A stretch of DNA of 16,873 bases from Bradyrhizobium sp. (lineage in GTDB: Bacteria; Pseudomonadota; Alphaproteobacteria; Rhizobiales; Xanthobacteraceae), in contig JAQGKJ010000569.1 in assembly GCA_028290165.1 (NCBI GenBank), forward strand, positions 1-16,873. The letters are read 5' to 3'. The notes under the pieces are model-generated. The model saw nothing but the letters and a program-made list of their open reading frames with translations. It made no database searches and was not told where the DNA came from. Positions 6,539-13,035 of this stretch are shown one piece after another. A program made the translations under genes and the position numbers. Position 1 is the stretch's first letter. Every line of letters begins with the position of its first letter.

Positions 6539-6832
6539 TTACCGCCTGACGTCCCGCTCCATTTCGAGGCAAGTCAGTAGTTCGACGTAGCTCGGGATGT
6601 TGCCCGTGGTGGCTTCTTCGCCGCACTGGCGTTTCTGACTGGCATTAAATTGCGCCCATTCCGTTTGAAGTTGTTTGAGCGCCTGATTCTCGTCAGTCGT
6701 GCACCTGTCCTGCTCCTCCTTGGTGCCGCCTTCGAACTGGCACTCCCGCACGACATCGAATTTCGGCACGCTGTCCGCGACAGGGATGGGGTGCAGGGAA
6801 GTCAGAATAACAATCGGCAGGTGAAACAGCAT
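6539..6832 (-). CDS. Small exported four-cysteine protein, paralog 2
   Basis: This 97-residue paralog of the gene at 4975-5277 has the leader MLFHLPIVILTSLHP, the mature part SVPKFDVVRECQFEGGTK, Cys at 31, 44, 70 and 88, and the identical SYVELLTCLEM motif. A GGAG lies 6 bases before the ATG. The hand-aligned identity of about 68 % with conserved flanking start signals points to an old local duplication separated by the two-gene operon and the 59-codon gene. The most variable parts are the residues after the leader and the loop around 71-80. Function is unknown; periplasmic location and LprI-like Cys spacing are inference. Confidence 0.76.
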   Translation of the reverse strand: MLFHLPIVILTSLHPIPVADSVPKFDVVRECQFEGGTKEEQDRCTTDENQALKQLQTEWAQFNASQKRQCGEEATTGNIPSYVELLTCLEMERDVRR

Positions 6833-6999
6833 TTTGTTCTCCGGGCTGGGTGAAGTCGTCCAATCCCCGAAGCCAATGTCGTAGGTATTTTTTTGCCGGC
6901 ATCAAGCTGGCGGTCACGTCAGCGTTACCTCGGCAGCAGAATAAGGGGTTTTGCCGGCGGATTACGCTACGTTGATCCGCGCCACAGGGTGTGGATGCC

Positions 7000-7590
7000 A
7001 TGAGCAATCGTATTCTCGTGTTCTACGGCTCCTATCGGTCCGACCGCATGGGCATCCGCCTCGCGCAGTTCGTCGTCGATGGCCTGCGCGGCCGCGGCGA
7101 GGATGTCGAATTGATCGACGCCAAGGCGGTCGGCTTGCCGATGCTGGACCGGATGTACAAGGAATACCCGAAAGGCAACGCGCCGCCCGCGCTTGAAAAA
7201 CTCGCCGGCCAAATCCGCGACGCCGACGGTTTTGTCTTCATCACCGGCGAATATAATTGGGGCATCCAGCCGGGCCTTAAAAATCTCACCGATCATTTTC
7301 TCGAGGAGTGGTTCTGGCGGCCCGCCGCCATTGCCAGTTATTCCGCCGGGCGATTTTCCGGCGCGCGCGCCGCGACCGCCTGGCACGGCACGCTGTCGGA
7401 GATGGGCATGGTGGTGATTTCAAGCACCATCGCGGTCGGCCCGATCGCGCAATCATTGTCCGCCGACGGCAAGCCGCTGGGCGAGGGCGGCAAGGCGCTG
7501 GAAGCGGCGTTTCCCCGCTTCGCCGAAGATCTCGCCTGGTGGATCGAGGCGGCGAAAGCCCAGCGGGCGAGGAAGAAGCCGCCGTATTGA
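7000..7590 (+). CDS. NAD(P)H-dependent FMN reductase (flavodoxin-like)
   Basis: This 196-residue protein has the FMN_red fold. The phosphate-binding loop GSYRSDRMG is at residues 10-18 after the first strand (RILVFY). ITGEYNWGIQPGLKNLTDH at 81-99 is the flavin-binding equivalent of the family's P-EYN-x-S-x-P-G-x-LKN-x-x-D motif, and SYSAGRFSGARA holds the third flavin contact. Such enzymes reduce FMN, quinones, azo dyes or chromate with NAD(P)H; the physiological substrate cannot be told. Trp in place of the usual Ser after EYN is a small deviation. The ATG at 7000 is preferred over GTG at 6991 because the family begins just before the first strand; neither has a strong ribosome-binding site. 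It stands alone. Confidence 0.88.
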   Translation: MSNRILVFYGSYRSDRMGIRLAQFVVDGLRGRGEDVELIDAKAVGLPMLDRMYKEYPKGNAPPALEKLAGQIRDADGFVFITGEYNWGIQPGLKNLTDHFLEEWFWRPAAIASYSAGRFSGARAATAWHGTLSEMGMVVISSTIAVGPIAQSLSADGKPLGEGGKALEAAFPRFAEDLAWWIEAAKAQRARKKPPY

Positions 7591-7596
7591 GCTTTG

Positions 7597-7680
7597 TAGG
7601 GTGGGCAAAGGCACTCTTGCGCCATGCCCACCGTTTTTGCTTTGGGATGCATGGTGGGCACGCTTCGCTTTGCCCACCCT
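7597..7680. repeat. Palindromic intergenic repeat with four GTGGGCA half-sites
   Basis: AGGGTGGGCAAAG (7598-7610) is inverted at 7668-7680. An inner pair of TGCCCAC/GTGGGCA lies at about 7625-7631 and 7654-7660. The element starts 7 bases past the FMN reductase stop and could end its transcript. The 'GTAGGGTGGGCAAAGCG...GTGCCCACC' type is one I associate with interspersed palindromes in Bradyrhizobium; copy number was not checked. Confidence 0.65.
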
Positions 7681-8010
7681 CATATAGGGGATTGTGAGTC
7701 AAGACCTCTGATAGGGCTGGGTTAGGTTTGGCACGGCGGAAGGGCGGCGCGCGGAGCCATGCGAAGCGCAGCGCGCCGACCGGGCTCTGAGCGAGGACTG
7801 GCTTCTTGAAATGGCTGCAGCTCACTGCATCACGTCATATCCGGTCGGACCGTCTGGTCCGTACCCACATTCCGCATGCTTGCGGCGAGAAGCCACGAGG
7901 ATGAGACCCATCTACAAAACGGCAGTTTGTTCGGCCCATGCTTGGCACGGTCATCATCCATCCCGCACTGGCCGCGGTGACAAACCGCAGCGCTGCGCGT
8001 CGTTACATTG
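7681..8010. other. Gene-free stretch, probably the 3' flank of the IS110-type remnant
   Basis: No frame here looks protein-like. It holds an inverted repeat GGCGCGC (7746-7752) / GCGCGCC (7771-7777) in a segment rich in GCGAAGCGC. From about 7850 to 8010 the sequence runs without interruption into the transposase remnant, so it may be the element's right-hand non-coding end. No terminal repeat could be placed. Confidence 0.35.
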
Positions 8011-8485
8011 TTATGCCTTCAGCACGGCCTGGTCTGGAACCAGACCGGTGGTGAGATAGCGCCACATCGCCACGATCAGCTTGCGCGCCAGGGCGATGAT
8101 GGCGATGCGCTTGATCCGTTTGCTGGCATTGGCGTGCGGGCGCCGAACCAATGACTGAGGGCGCTGTCCGGCTGACGCCGCCGCCACAGCCATGCCAGTT
8201 CGACCGCCTTGAGGCGGGCGTGCGGATTGCCGGCCTTGCTGATTCCCTGCTCGCGATCCATCCCGCCGCTGCACCACGGACTGGGCGCCAGCCCGCAATA
8301 GCCGGCGACCTCGCGCCGATTGCGGAAGTCTTTGTAAAAAACCTCGTTGACCAGCGTTGCGGCAAATGCCGGGCCCAGTCCCTTGAGGGGCAGCAAGAGA
8401 GCCCGGCGCTCGGCCATCTGCGCCGCGGCTGGTGCTTCTGCCGTAGCCGGCGAGACGACGGTAGGAACTATTCGCGAGAGCTGGA
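8011..8485 (-). pseudogene. Truncated, frameshifted IS110/IS116-type transposase remnant
   Basis: The minus strand encodes the C-terminal half of an IS110-family transposase (Transposase_20 domain). LPLKGLGPAFAATLVNEVFY, then YCGLAPSPWCSGG, EQGISKAGN and ELAWLWRRRQPDSALSHWF read in one frame (about 8417 to 8145). The expected continuation KRIKRIAIIALARKLIVAMW and a TAA at 8011-8013 are in another frame, so a small indel lies near 8130-8147. The N-terminal RuvC-like DEDD catalytic domain is absent: readable homology stops at about 8485, against the YCII gene's stop codon. The element cannot make active transposase and marks an old insertion followed by deletion. Confidence 0.85.
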
Positions 8486-8869
8486 CTACGCCTGCTCGGT
8501 GAGCGGGAATGGCACGCCCGGTCGATAAAGCAAAACCGGGCGGATTTCGTACATCGCGGAGGGATTGGCCTGGCGCAGGTCGCGCGCGGCGGCGATGGCG
8601 GCGTCGCGATCGGCGCAGTCGACGACGTAGAAGCCGAGCAACTGCTCCTTGGACTCGGTAAACGGACCGTCGATCACCGTGCCTTTGCCCGGCCCGCGCA
8701 ACACGCAGGCTCGTTTCGTCGCGCCAAGGCGCGCCGCCGGTCCCATCTGCCCCTCCTGGTTGAGACGCTCATGCACCTTATTCAGATCGAGCATCAGCGC
8801 CGCATCCTCCTGCGGTGTCCAGGAGACGACCTCCTCTTCGGCGTGATAGGCTAGGATCGCGTAAAGCAT
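8486..8869 (-). CDS. YCII/DGPF-domain protein (YciI-like)
   Basis: This 127-residue protein beginning MLYAILAYHAEEEV carries the DGPF signature of YCII-like proteins (VIDGPFTESKEQLLGFYVVD) and the IRPVL end strand. The fold is a ferredoxin-like alpha/beta barrel. Homologues are often encoded next to ECF sigma factors or small redox regulators and their biochemical role is largely undefined. An in-frame ATG at 8989 exists, but the 8869 start is chosen because GAGG lies 6 bases upstream and the first strand begins there. The stop codon sits at the edge of the transposase remnant, which may have removed a downstream partner gene. Confidence 0.85.
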   Translation of the reverse strand: MLYAILAYHAEEEVVSWTPQEDAALMLDLNKVHERLNQEGQMGPAARLGATKRACVLRGPGKGTVIDGPFTESKEQLLGFYVVDCADRDAAIAAARDLRQANPSAMYEIRPVLLYRPGVPFPLTEQA

Positions 8870-8900
8870 GGGTTGCCTCTTTCGGGTTGGGTTGGCGGAC

Positions 8901-8921
8901 GCCCCGAGGACGTTTCGGGGC
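8901..8921. repeat. Hairpin in the leader of the YCII gene
   Basis: GCCCCGA-N7-TCGGGGC has perfect 7-bp GC-rich arms 31 bases upstream of the YCII start. No T tract follows. It could be an operator or a leader hairpin. Confidence 0.35.
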
Positions 8922-9087
8922 GGCGGGTCCCGACATTTATTTATGGCCGGTCGGGTTGTTTCAACCGCCCGCGCCGGGCGCGATAGCAAAGGTTATTCCG
9001 GCAACGCTTCGACCCCGGTCGAACCATGTTCCGCGGAAGGCGTGATATAGGCACCGCTCGTTCGATTGAAGCGCGGAGCTAAAGGCC

Positions 9088-9798
9088 ATGCCGACGATCG
9101 CGATCGGCCCACAGCTGGCGGAGGTCGCCCAGCTCATCGGAGATCCCGGCCGGGCCAATATCCTTACCACTTTGATGGATGGGCGAGCGCTCACCGCCGG
9201 CGAATTGGCGGCCGTGGCACATGTGACGCCGCAAACTGCGAGCTCGCACCTCGCAAAACTCGTCAACAGAGAGCTACTGATCGTGACGAGGCAAGGACGG
9301 CATCGCTATTACAAGCTGGCGACGCCGCTGATCGCCCGGATGCTGGAGGGGATCATGGGTGTTGCCGCGGTGGGGCCACCGAGATATCGGCCGCCCTCCA
9401 GGATCGACGATCAGATGCGCCGGGCGCGGACCTGTTACGATCACCTCGCGGGTGAACTTGGCGTGGCGCTTACGGAGTCCCTGATCGATCGTCGCTACCT
9501 CGTGCTGGATGCCGACGCGGGTGAACTGACCGGCGAAGGAACAGCGTTTCTTCAGGAGATTGGCGTCGAGCTGACAACGCCGGCGCGTTGCCGCCGTGCG
9601 TTCTGCCGGCCATGTCTCGATTGGAGCGAGCGGCGCCCGCATCTCGCGGGCAGGGTCGGAGCTGCCCTCGCTGACCTCAGCTTCGAGCGCGGCTGGATAC
9701 GCCGGCGGCGGCAATGCCGCTCCATCGAGATTACTCCAAGGGGCGAGATGGCGTTCGACCAATTGTTTGGCGTCCGATTGTTCGCGCGCGGGTCCTGA
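9088..9798 (+). CDS. ArsR-family winged-helix transcriptional regulator
   Basis: This 236-residue protein has an N-terminal ArsR winged helix-turn-helix at about residues 8-85: ELAAVAHVTPQTASSHLAKL forms the helix-turn-helix and VTRQGRHRYYKLA the wing. The C-terminal half, beginning RTCYDHLAGELGVAL and including CRRAFCRPCLDWSERRPHLAG, is a conserved extension found in a longer ArsR subgroup. The Cys there (C-x4-C-x2-C) could sense metal or redox state, which is inference. ArsR proteins usually repress their own or the next operon and release DNA on ligand binding. The next gene in the same direction, 209 bases on, is the exported ABM-domain protein, the most likely target. Confidence 0.87.
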   Translation: MPTIAIGPQLAEVAQLIGDPGRANILTTLMDGRALTAGELAAVAHVTPQTASSHLAKLVNRELLIVTRQGRHRYYKLATPLIARMLEGIMGVAAVGPPRYRPPSRIDDQMRRARTCYDHLAGELGVALTESLIDRRYLVLDADAGELTGEGTAFLQEIGVELTTPARCRRAFCRPCLDWSERRPHLAGRVGAALADLSFERGWIRRRRQCRSIEITPRGEMAFDQLFGVRLFARGS

Positions 9799-10007
9799 CG
9801 CGGCTGTCCTGGAGCGGCCTGCGCGGCACGGCCTCACCTGGCGTGGCGCCGGTCTGGATTCCCCCTCTGCCTGAATTGAACGGATATTGCTGTGCTTGCA
9901 GCCGCGCGCGCCGGAACATTGCTTCGAGCGCCGCCGAAACAAAAGCGGAGAGCGATGGGCTAAGCACGGCGTTGCCGCAGACGAAAGCGCAACGGAAAGG
10001 AGAGATC

Positions 10008-10499
10008 GTGCAGTCTTCAAATATCCCGATGATCGGCCCTCGCGACGCGCTGACCCGAAGATCGGCCATCAGCGTATTCGGAGCGATCGCTGCGATGGCC
10101 AGCTTCTCGCCGCTGGCCATCACGCCATCTCAATCCCAGCAAACCGAAGGAAACATGACCATGGAACAATACGCGACGAACAGGAAAACCTTGAGCGAAG
10201 TCGTCAACGGCGGCGGCCTGCTGGTCGTTGCGCAATGGGAAGCCAAAGAGGGGCAGGCCGACGCGGTGGCTGCGATTCTCAGGCGCTTTCTCCCCGAGGC
10301 CCAGAATGATCCGGGTGCGAAGCTGTTCCTGATCGGCCGCGGAAGATACAACCCTGCGCAATTCCTATTCTACGAATTCTTCGTAGACGAGGCGGCGCTC
10401 GCGGCTCATCTGGCGAGCGGCTATTTCGACACACTGATCACGAAAGAAGCGCTGCCGCTTCTTTCCAAGCGCGAGCGCGCGCAGTACTTCCTGCTCTAG
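10008..10499 (+). CDS. Exported ABM-domain (antibiotic biosynthesis monooxygenase-like) protein with Tat-like signal
   Basis: The GTG at 10008 follows AAAGGAGAG with ideal spacing and gives 163 residues. The N-terminus has a twin-arginine-like signal (LTRRSAISVFGAIAAMA, Arg at 17-18) ending around SQSQQTEG. Residues from about 70 form an ABM ferredoxin-like domain (GGGLLVVAQWEAKEGQADAV, then FLFYEFFVDEAALAAHLASG). Family members oxidise quinone-like compounds or degrade haem without cofactors; many are uncharacterised. A second possible start, ATG 10155, after the signal would make a cytoplasmic form. Tat export would suggest folding before transport. It lies downstream of the ArsR-type gene. 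A strong terminator follows at 10520. Confidence 0.83.
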   Translation: MQSSNIPMIGPRDALTRRSAISVFGAIAAMASFSPLAITPSQSQQTEGNMTMEQYATNRKTLSEVVNGGGLLVVAQWEAKEGQADAVAAILRRFLPEAQNDPGAKLFLIGRGRYNPAQFLFYEFFVDEAALAAHLASGYFDTLITKEALPLLSKRERAQYFLL

Positions 10500-10519
10500 C
10501 CTGATCGAGGTCCGGCTTT

Positions 10520-10548
10520 GCATGGGACCGCGCGGGCCGGTCCCATGC
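10520..10548 (+). terminator. Terminator hairpin after the ABM gene
   Basis: GCATGGGACCG (10520-10530) and CGGTCCCATGC (10538-10548) form a perfect 11-bp stem with a 7-base loop, followed by a pyrimidine-rich ACCCCTTTC. It lies 20 bases past the stop codon. Confidence 0.7.
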
Positions 10549-10611
10549 ACCCCTTTCAATTGAGGCGGTCGTGGACCCTGTCTGTTCGGTGGCGCGACAG
10601 GCCACGGCTTC

Positions 10612-10854
10612 TCAGTGCGCTTGCTCATCCGAACTTCGCGTTTCGGATTTGCTCGGTGGTTGCTTTGGCAAGCCTAATTCCTGACACGGAACCTGCTTCC
10701 ATGTTCCGTCGGGCATCTCTTGTTGGGCGCTGCAGGGCGATGAGGCCGGTTGTTCGGTGGTCTTTGGGGCATCGGAATGTCTGGCCAGCGCCGGCGCCGT
10801 CAGGAAAGCGAGGACGGCCGTCGAACCGACCAGGATCGCGTGCTTGATCCGCAT
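10612..10854 (-). CDS. Small exported two-cysteine protein, 80 residues
   Basis: MRIKHAILVGSTAVLAFLTA is a clear signal peptide with cleavage after PALA (residue 24). The mature 56 residues are Pro/Ser/Gln-rich, with C41 and C57 flanking QQEMPDGTWKQVP, suggesting one disulfide loop. A very good ribosome-binding site, AAAGGAGAG, lies 6 bases before the ATG and belongs to the repeated segment at 10861. No known domain is recognised. It converges on the ABM gene and its terminator. Confidence 0.75.
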   Translation of the reverse strand: MRIKHAILVGSTAVLAFLTAPALARHSDAPKTTEQPASSPCSAQQEMPDGTWKQVPCQELGLPKQPPSKSETRSSDEQAH

Positions 10855-10860
10855 GGGAGG

Positions 10861-10910
10861 CTCTCCTTTCTCGAAACGGAATGATTTCGTAGAAAGGATT
10901 GTGACGATTT
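10861..10910. repeat. Repeat A: direct repeat containing ribosome-binding site and hairpin
   Basis: It is identical to repeat B (11641-11690) at 45 of 50 ungapped positions. The core TTTCTCGAAA-CGGAATGA-TTTCGTAGAAA is an imperfect palindrome with one bulged base. On the minus strand it reads into GAGAAAGGAGAG and forms the leader and Shine-Dalgarno site of the gene at 10854. Confidence 0.8.
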
Positions 10911-11301
10911 TTTGCCGCCGGGGATTGGCGGATCGCTACTGCGTCCTCCACTCCCCGCGGCCGCGACGGGGTGCCAGGCCGGACGTCGGGAACGGCCGTG
11001 AACGGCTCCCGCAGTCCACGGGTGGCCAACCTTCGCTCAGCCAAATTGCCCGCGGTAACCGTCACGAATGCCCCCAATTCGAGCGGCACATCATGCTGGA
11101 CCGGATATTGCAATCATTGGCATGCGTCGTTGACTGTCTGACGAAATATGTGGGTAGATGACTTTACGGTTCGATTTCCACGCTGATTTCATCGAGAGTA
11201 ACGCGAAAGCCGCAAGGGCGTCGTCCTTTCAGCACAAGGGACTGTCCGGGTGTCCGATTGTGTGACACGCACCGATGAAGAAGCCACTACGGAGAATGGC
11301 C
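10911..11301. other. Gene-free stretch with one possible coding relic on the minus strand
   Basis: No frame here has convincing start signals. On the minus strand, 11268-11164 (GTG start, no ribosome-binding site) would encode 34 residues ending FRVTLDEISVEIEP before TAA. That tail reads like a real protein end but has no upstream body, so a gene remnant is possible. Nothing else is seen. Confidence 0.4.
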
Positions 11302-11607
11302 GTGAAGAAGCTCATGATGATTGCCGCGCTCGTCGCGTGCACATCGCCCGCGTTCGCGGGATCGCTTGTGTCAACGTGGAGCTGCAAGTATTCGCGCTTC
11401 TATGCATATAGTAACTGCATGACGACATGGACGCGGGTTCCGGACCCTGTTCGCGATCTCGAACAGGAGCGGTTGGACGCGATCGCGCGCCAGAAGGAAG
11501 ACGCGAAATGGGAGCAATTCTGCAAACCGACATTCAAGGCCGACGAGTATGGCGTTCGTCGCGCATCGTATGCAAACAAGGGCTGTGAGTTCGGCCGAAG
11601 CGAATAA
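11302..11607 (+). CDS. Small exported four-cysteine protein, 101 residues
   Basis: The GTG at 11302 has GGAG 7 bases upstream and starts a typical signal peptide, MKKLMMIAALVACTSPAFAG, cleaved after AFA. An ATG at 11275 in the same frame would add 9 residues before the signal and lacks a good ribosome-binding site. The mature part has Cys at 28, 39, 74 and 95 (numbered from 11302), a charged helix RDLEQERLDAIARQKEDAKW, and KPTFKADEYGVRRASYA before the last Cys. No known domain is recognised. It lies alone between direct repeats A and B. Periplasmic or secreted location is expected. Confidence 0.74.
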   Translation: MKKLMMIAALVACTSPAFAGSLVSTWSCKYSRFYAYSNCMTTWTRVPDPVRDLEQERLDAIARQKEDAKWEQFCKPTFKADEYGVRRASYANKGCEFGRSE

Positions 11608-11640
11608 GATTAGAACCACCGGGCCCCGGCAGGCCAACGT

Positions 11641-11690
11641 TCTCCTTTCTCGAAACGGAATGATTTCGTAGAAAAGATCGTGACAATTCT
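11641..11690. repeat. Repeat B: second copy of the repeat at 10861
   Basis: It lies exactly 780 bases from repeat A and in the same orientation. It keeps the palindrome and, on the minus strand, the AAAGGAGA ribosome-binding site, but no start codon or protein-like frame follows there. It sits 34 bases past the stop at 11607 and 26 bases before the gene at 11716. Confidence 0.8.
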
Positions 11691-11715
11691 CTTGCCGTGC
11701 GGACAGGAGTTGCCA

Positions 11716-12096
11716 ATGACACGGATTTTGTTCGTCGGACAGATCCCGGAAACGGTCGATTTCGCCGATCCGGCGTTGCCGCCCGGCTTTAATGCGGAAA
11801 AGATCCATGCCGGCATCGCGGTGGCCATGCGGCAGATGGCCGAACGCGGCTGGCACGCCGATCTTTGCCTGGTCCGGCCCGACGCCACCGCGGCGGCGAC
11901 GGTCGAGCGCCAGCTTGCCGGCAAGCTCTATGACGGCGTGGTGATCGGCGGGGGGATTCGCATCCCTCCAAAGAGCTTGCTGCTGTTCGAGGCGGTGATC
12001 AACGCTGTGCACAGGGCGGCGCCTGGCGCGTTCATCGCGTTCAACACGCGGCCGGAAGACTCAGCCGATGCCGCGGCGCGCTGGTTGAAAGCATGA
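11716..12096 (+). CDS. Conserved-looking hypothetical protein, Rossmann-like, 126 residues
   Basis: The ATG at 11716 has GGAG 6 bases upstream; the frame is open from 11680, but that start lacks a signal. The protein begins MTRILFVGQIPETVDFADP and alternates strands and helices (ADLCLVRPDATA, YDGVVIGGGIRIPPKS, AFIAFNTRPEDSADAA), which suggests a compact alpha/beta flavodoxin- or receiver-like fold. No named family is recognised. Its TGA overlaps the ATG of the dehydrogenase gene (ATGA at 12093-12096), so the two are translationally coupled and probably act together. Confidence 0.78.
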   Translation: MTRILFVGQIPETVDFADPALPPGFNAEKIHAGIAVAMRQMAERGWHADLCLVRPDATAAATVERQLAGKLYDGVVIGGGIRIPPKSLLLFEAVINAVHRAAPGAFIAFNTRPEDSADAAARWLKA

Positions 12097-12881
12097 GCCT
12101 GCTGAGCCCTCCATTCGATCCCGCGCGCGAGGCGGCTCTGGTCACCGGCGCCGGAAACGGCATCGGCCGAGCGATCGCGCAGGCCCTGGTCGGCGAAGGT
12201 GTGCGCACCGTGTTCGCCGACGTGAACCGGGATACGCTCACTGATGCGGTCGAAACCTCGCCGCGACCGGAGCTGGCTGTGCCCTGGGTCGGCGACCTCG
12301 CAAGTCCCGCTGCGCGCGATGCGCTGCTGGCTGACGCACGCACTGCCCTTGGTCGGGTGACGCACTTCGTTCACAGCGCGTCGCCTCAGCGCCGCGAGGC
12401 CGATCACGCGTTCGCGGTCAGAACCGAGATCTGGCGGCAAATGCATTCGGTCAATCTGGACGCCGGCTTTCATCTCGCCCGCGAACTGGCGCGCGATCTG
12501 ATCGCAGCCCATGAGCCCGGTTCGTTTCTGTTTCTCACCTCGCTTCACGCCGGTACGCCGCGCAACCTGCCGCACTACTCGACGGCCAAGGCGGCGCTCG
12601 CCATGCTGGTGAAGGAATTGGCCAAGACTTTTGGCCGCTATGGGATCCGGGTCAACGCGCTCGTCCCCGGCGCCATCGTGGCCGGCGGTTTCGTCGCCGA
12701 TCCGGCGCTGGCAAAACACAACCCGCTCGGCCGTCTCGGCCGCAGCGAAGACCTCGCACCGATGGCACTCGCCGTGCTGTCGAACCGGGTGTCGGCCTAC
12801 GTCACGGGAGCGGCGATCGTGGTCGACGGTGGCCTGTCGCTGACGAACTGGTTCGATCCGCCGGCGCTTGATGATCTCTAG
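12093..12881 (+). CDS. Short-chain dehydrogenase/reductase (SDR)
   Basis: This 262-residue classical SDR has the cofactor motif TGAGNGIG at 18-25, an acidic residue after the second strand (D43 in FADVN) favouring NAD(H), catalytic N121, S150, Y162 and K166 (YSTAK), and the C-terminal GAAIVVDGG strand. The NNAG motif after strand 4 is replaced by VHSAS, a visible deviation, while the catalytic tetrad is intact. The substrate is unknown. It overlaps the upstream hypothetical gene by four bases and is followed 154 bases later, in the same direction, by a condensation-fold protein. Confidence 0.93.
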   Translation: MSLLSPPFDPAREAALVTGAGNGIGRAIAQALVGEGVRTVFADVNRDTLTDAVETSPRPELAVPWVGDLASPAARDALLADARTALGRVTHFVHSASPQRREADHAFAVRTEIWRQMHSVNLDAGFHLARELARDLIAAHEPGSFLFLTSLHAGTPRNLPHYSTAKAALAMLVKELAKTFGRYGIRVNALVPGAIVAGGFVADPALAKHNPLGRLGRSEDLAPMALAVLSNRVSAYVTGAAIVVDGGLSLTNWFDPPALDDL

Positions 12882-13035
12882 ACGGCGAGACTCTCGGCCC
12901 GAGCCCGAACGTTGCAGATGTAACCTAAAAGCAGCGCTTTCGAAATCATTCCGACACGCACTCCTCTGAAGTTCGGTCTCCATCGGGACTGGGGCCATAT
13001 GGCCATCGTTCCACCGGAGCAAGAGGAAATCGGAC

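Noticed and set aside
7591..7800. Possible CRISPR-like array from repeated GTGGGCA units
   Set aside because: The units are inverted and only 7-13 bases long, with no regular spacers or cas genes.
11160..11190. GGTTCGATTTCC resembling a tRNA T-loop
   Set aside because: No acceptor stem, anticodon arm or D-arm could be matched around it on either strand.
11656..11690. GGAAT-N17-CGT in repeat B as an EcfG stress promoter
   Set aside because: The -35 box should be GGAAC and the -10 ends in GTT; repeat A has TGT at the same place, so the match is poor and not conserved.
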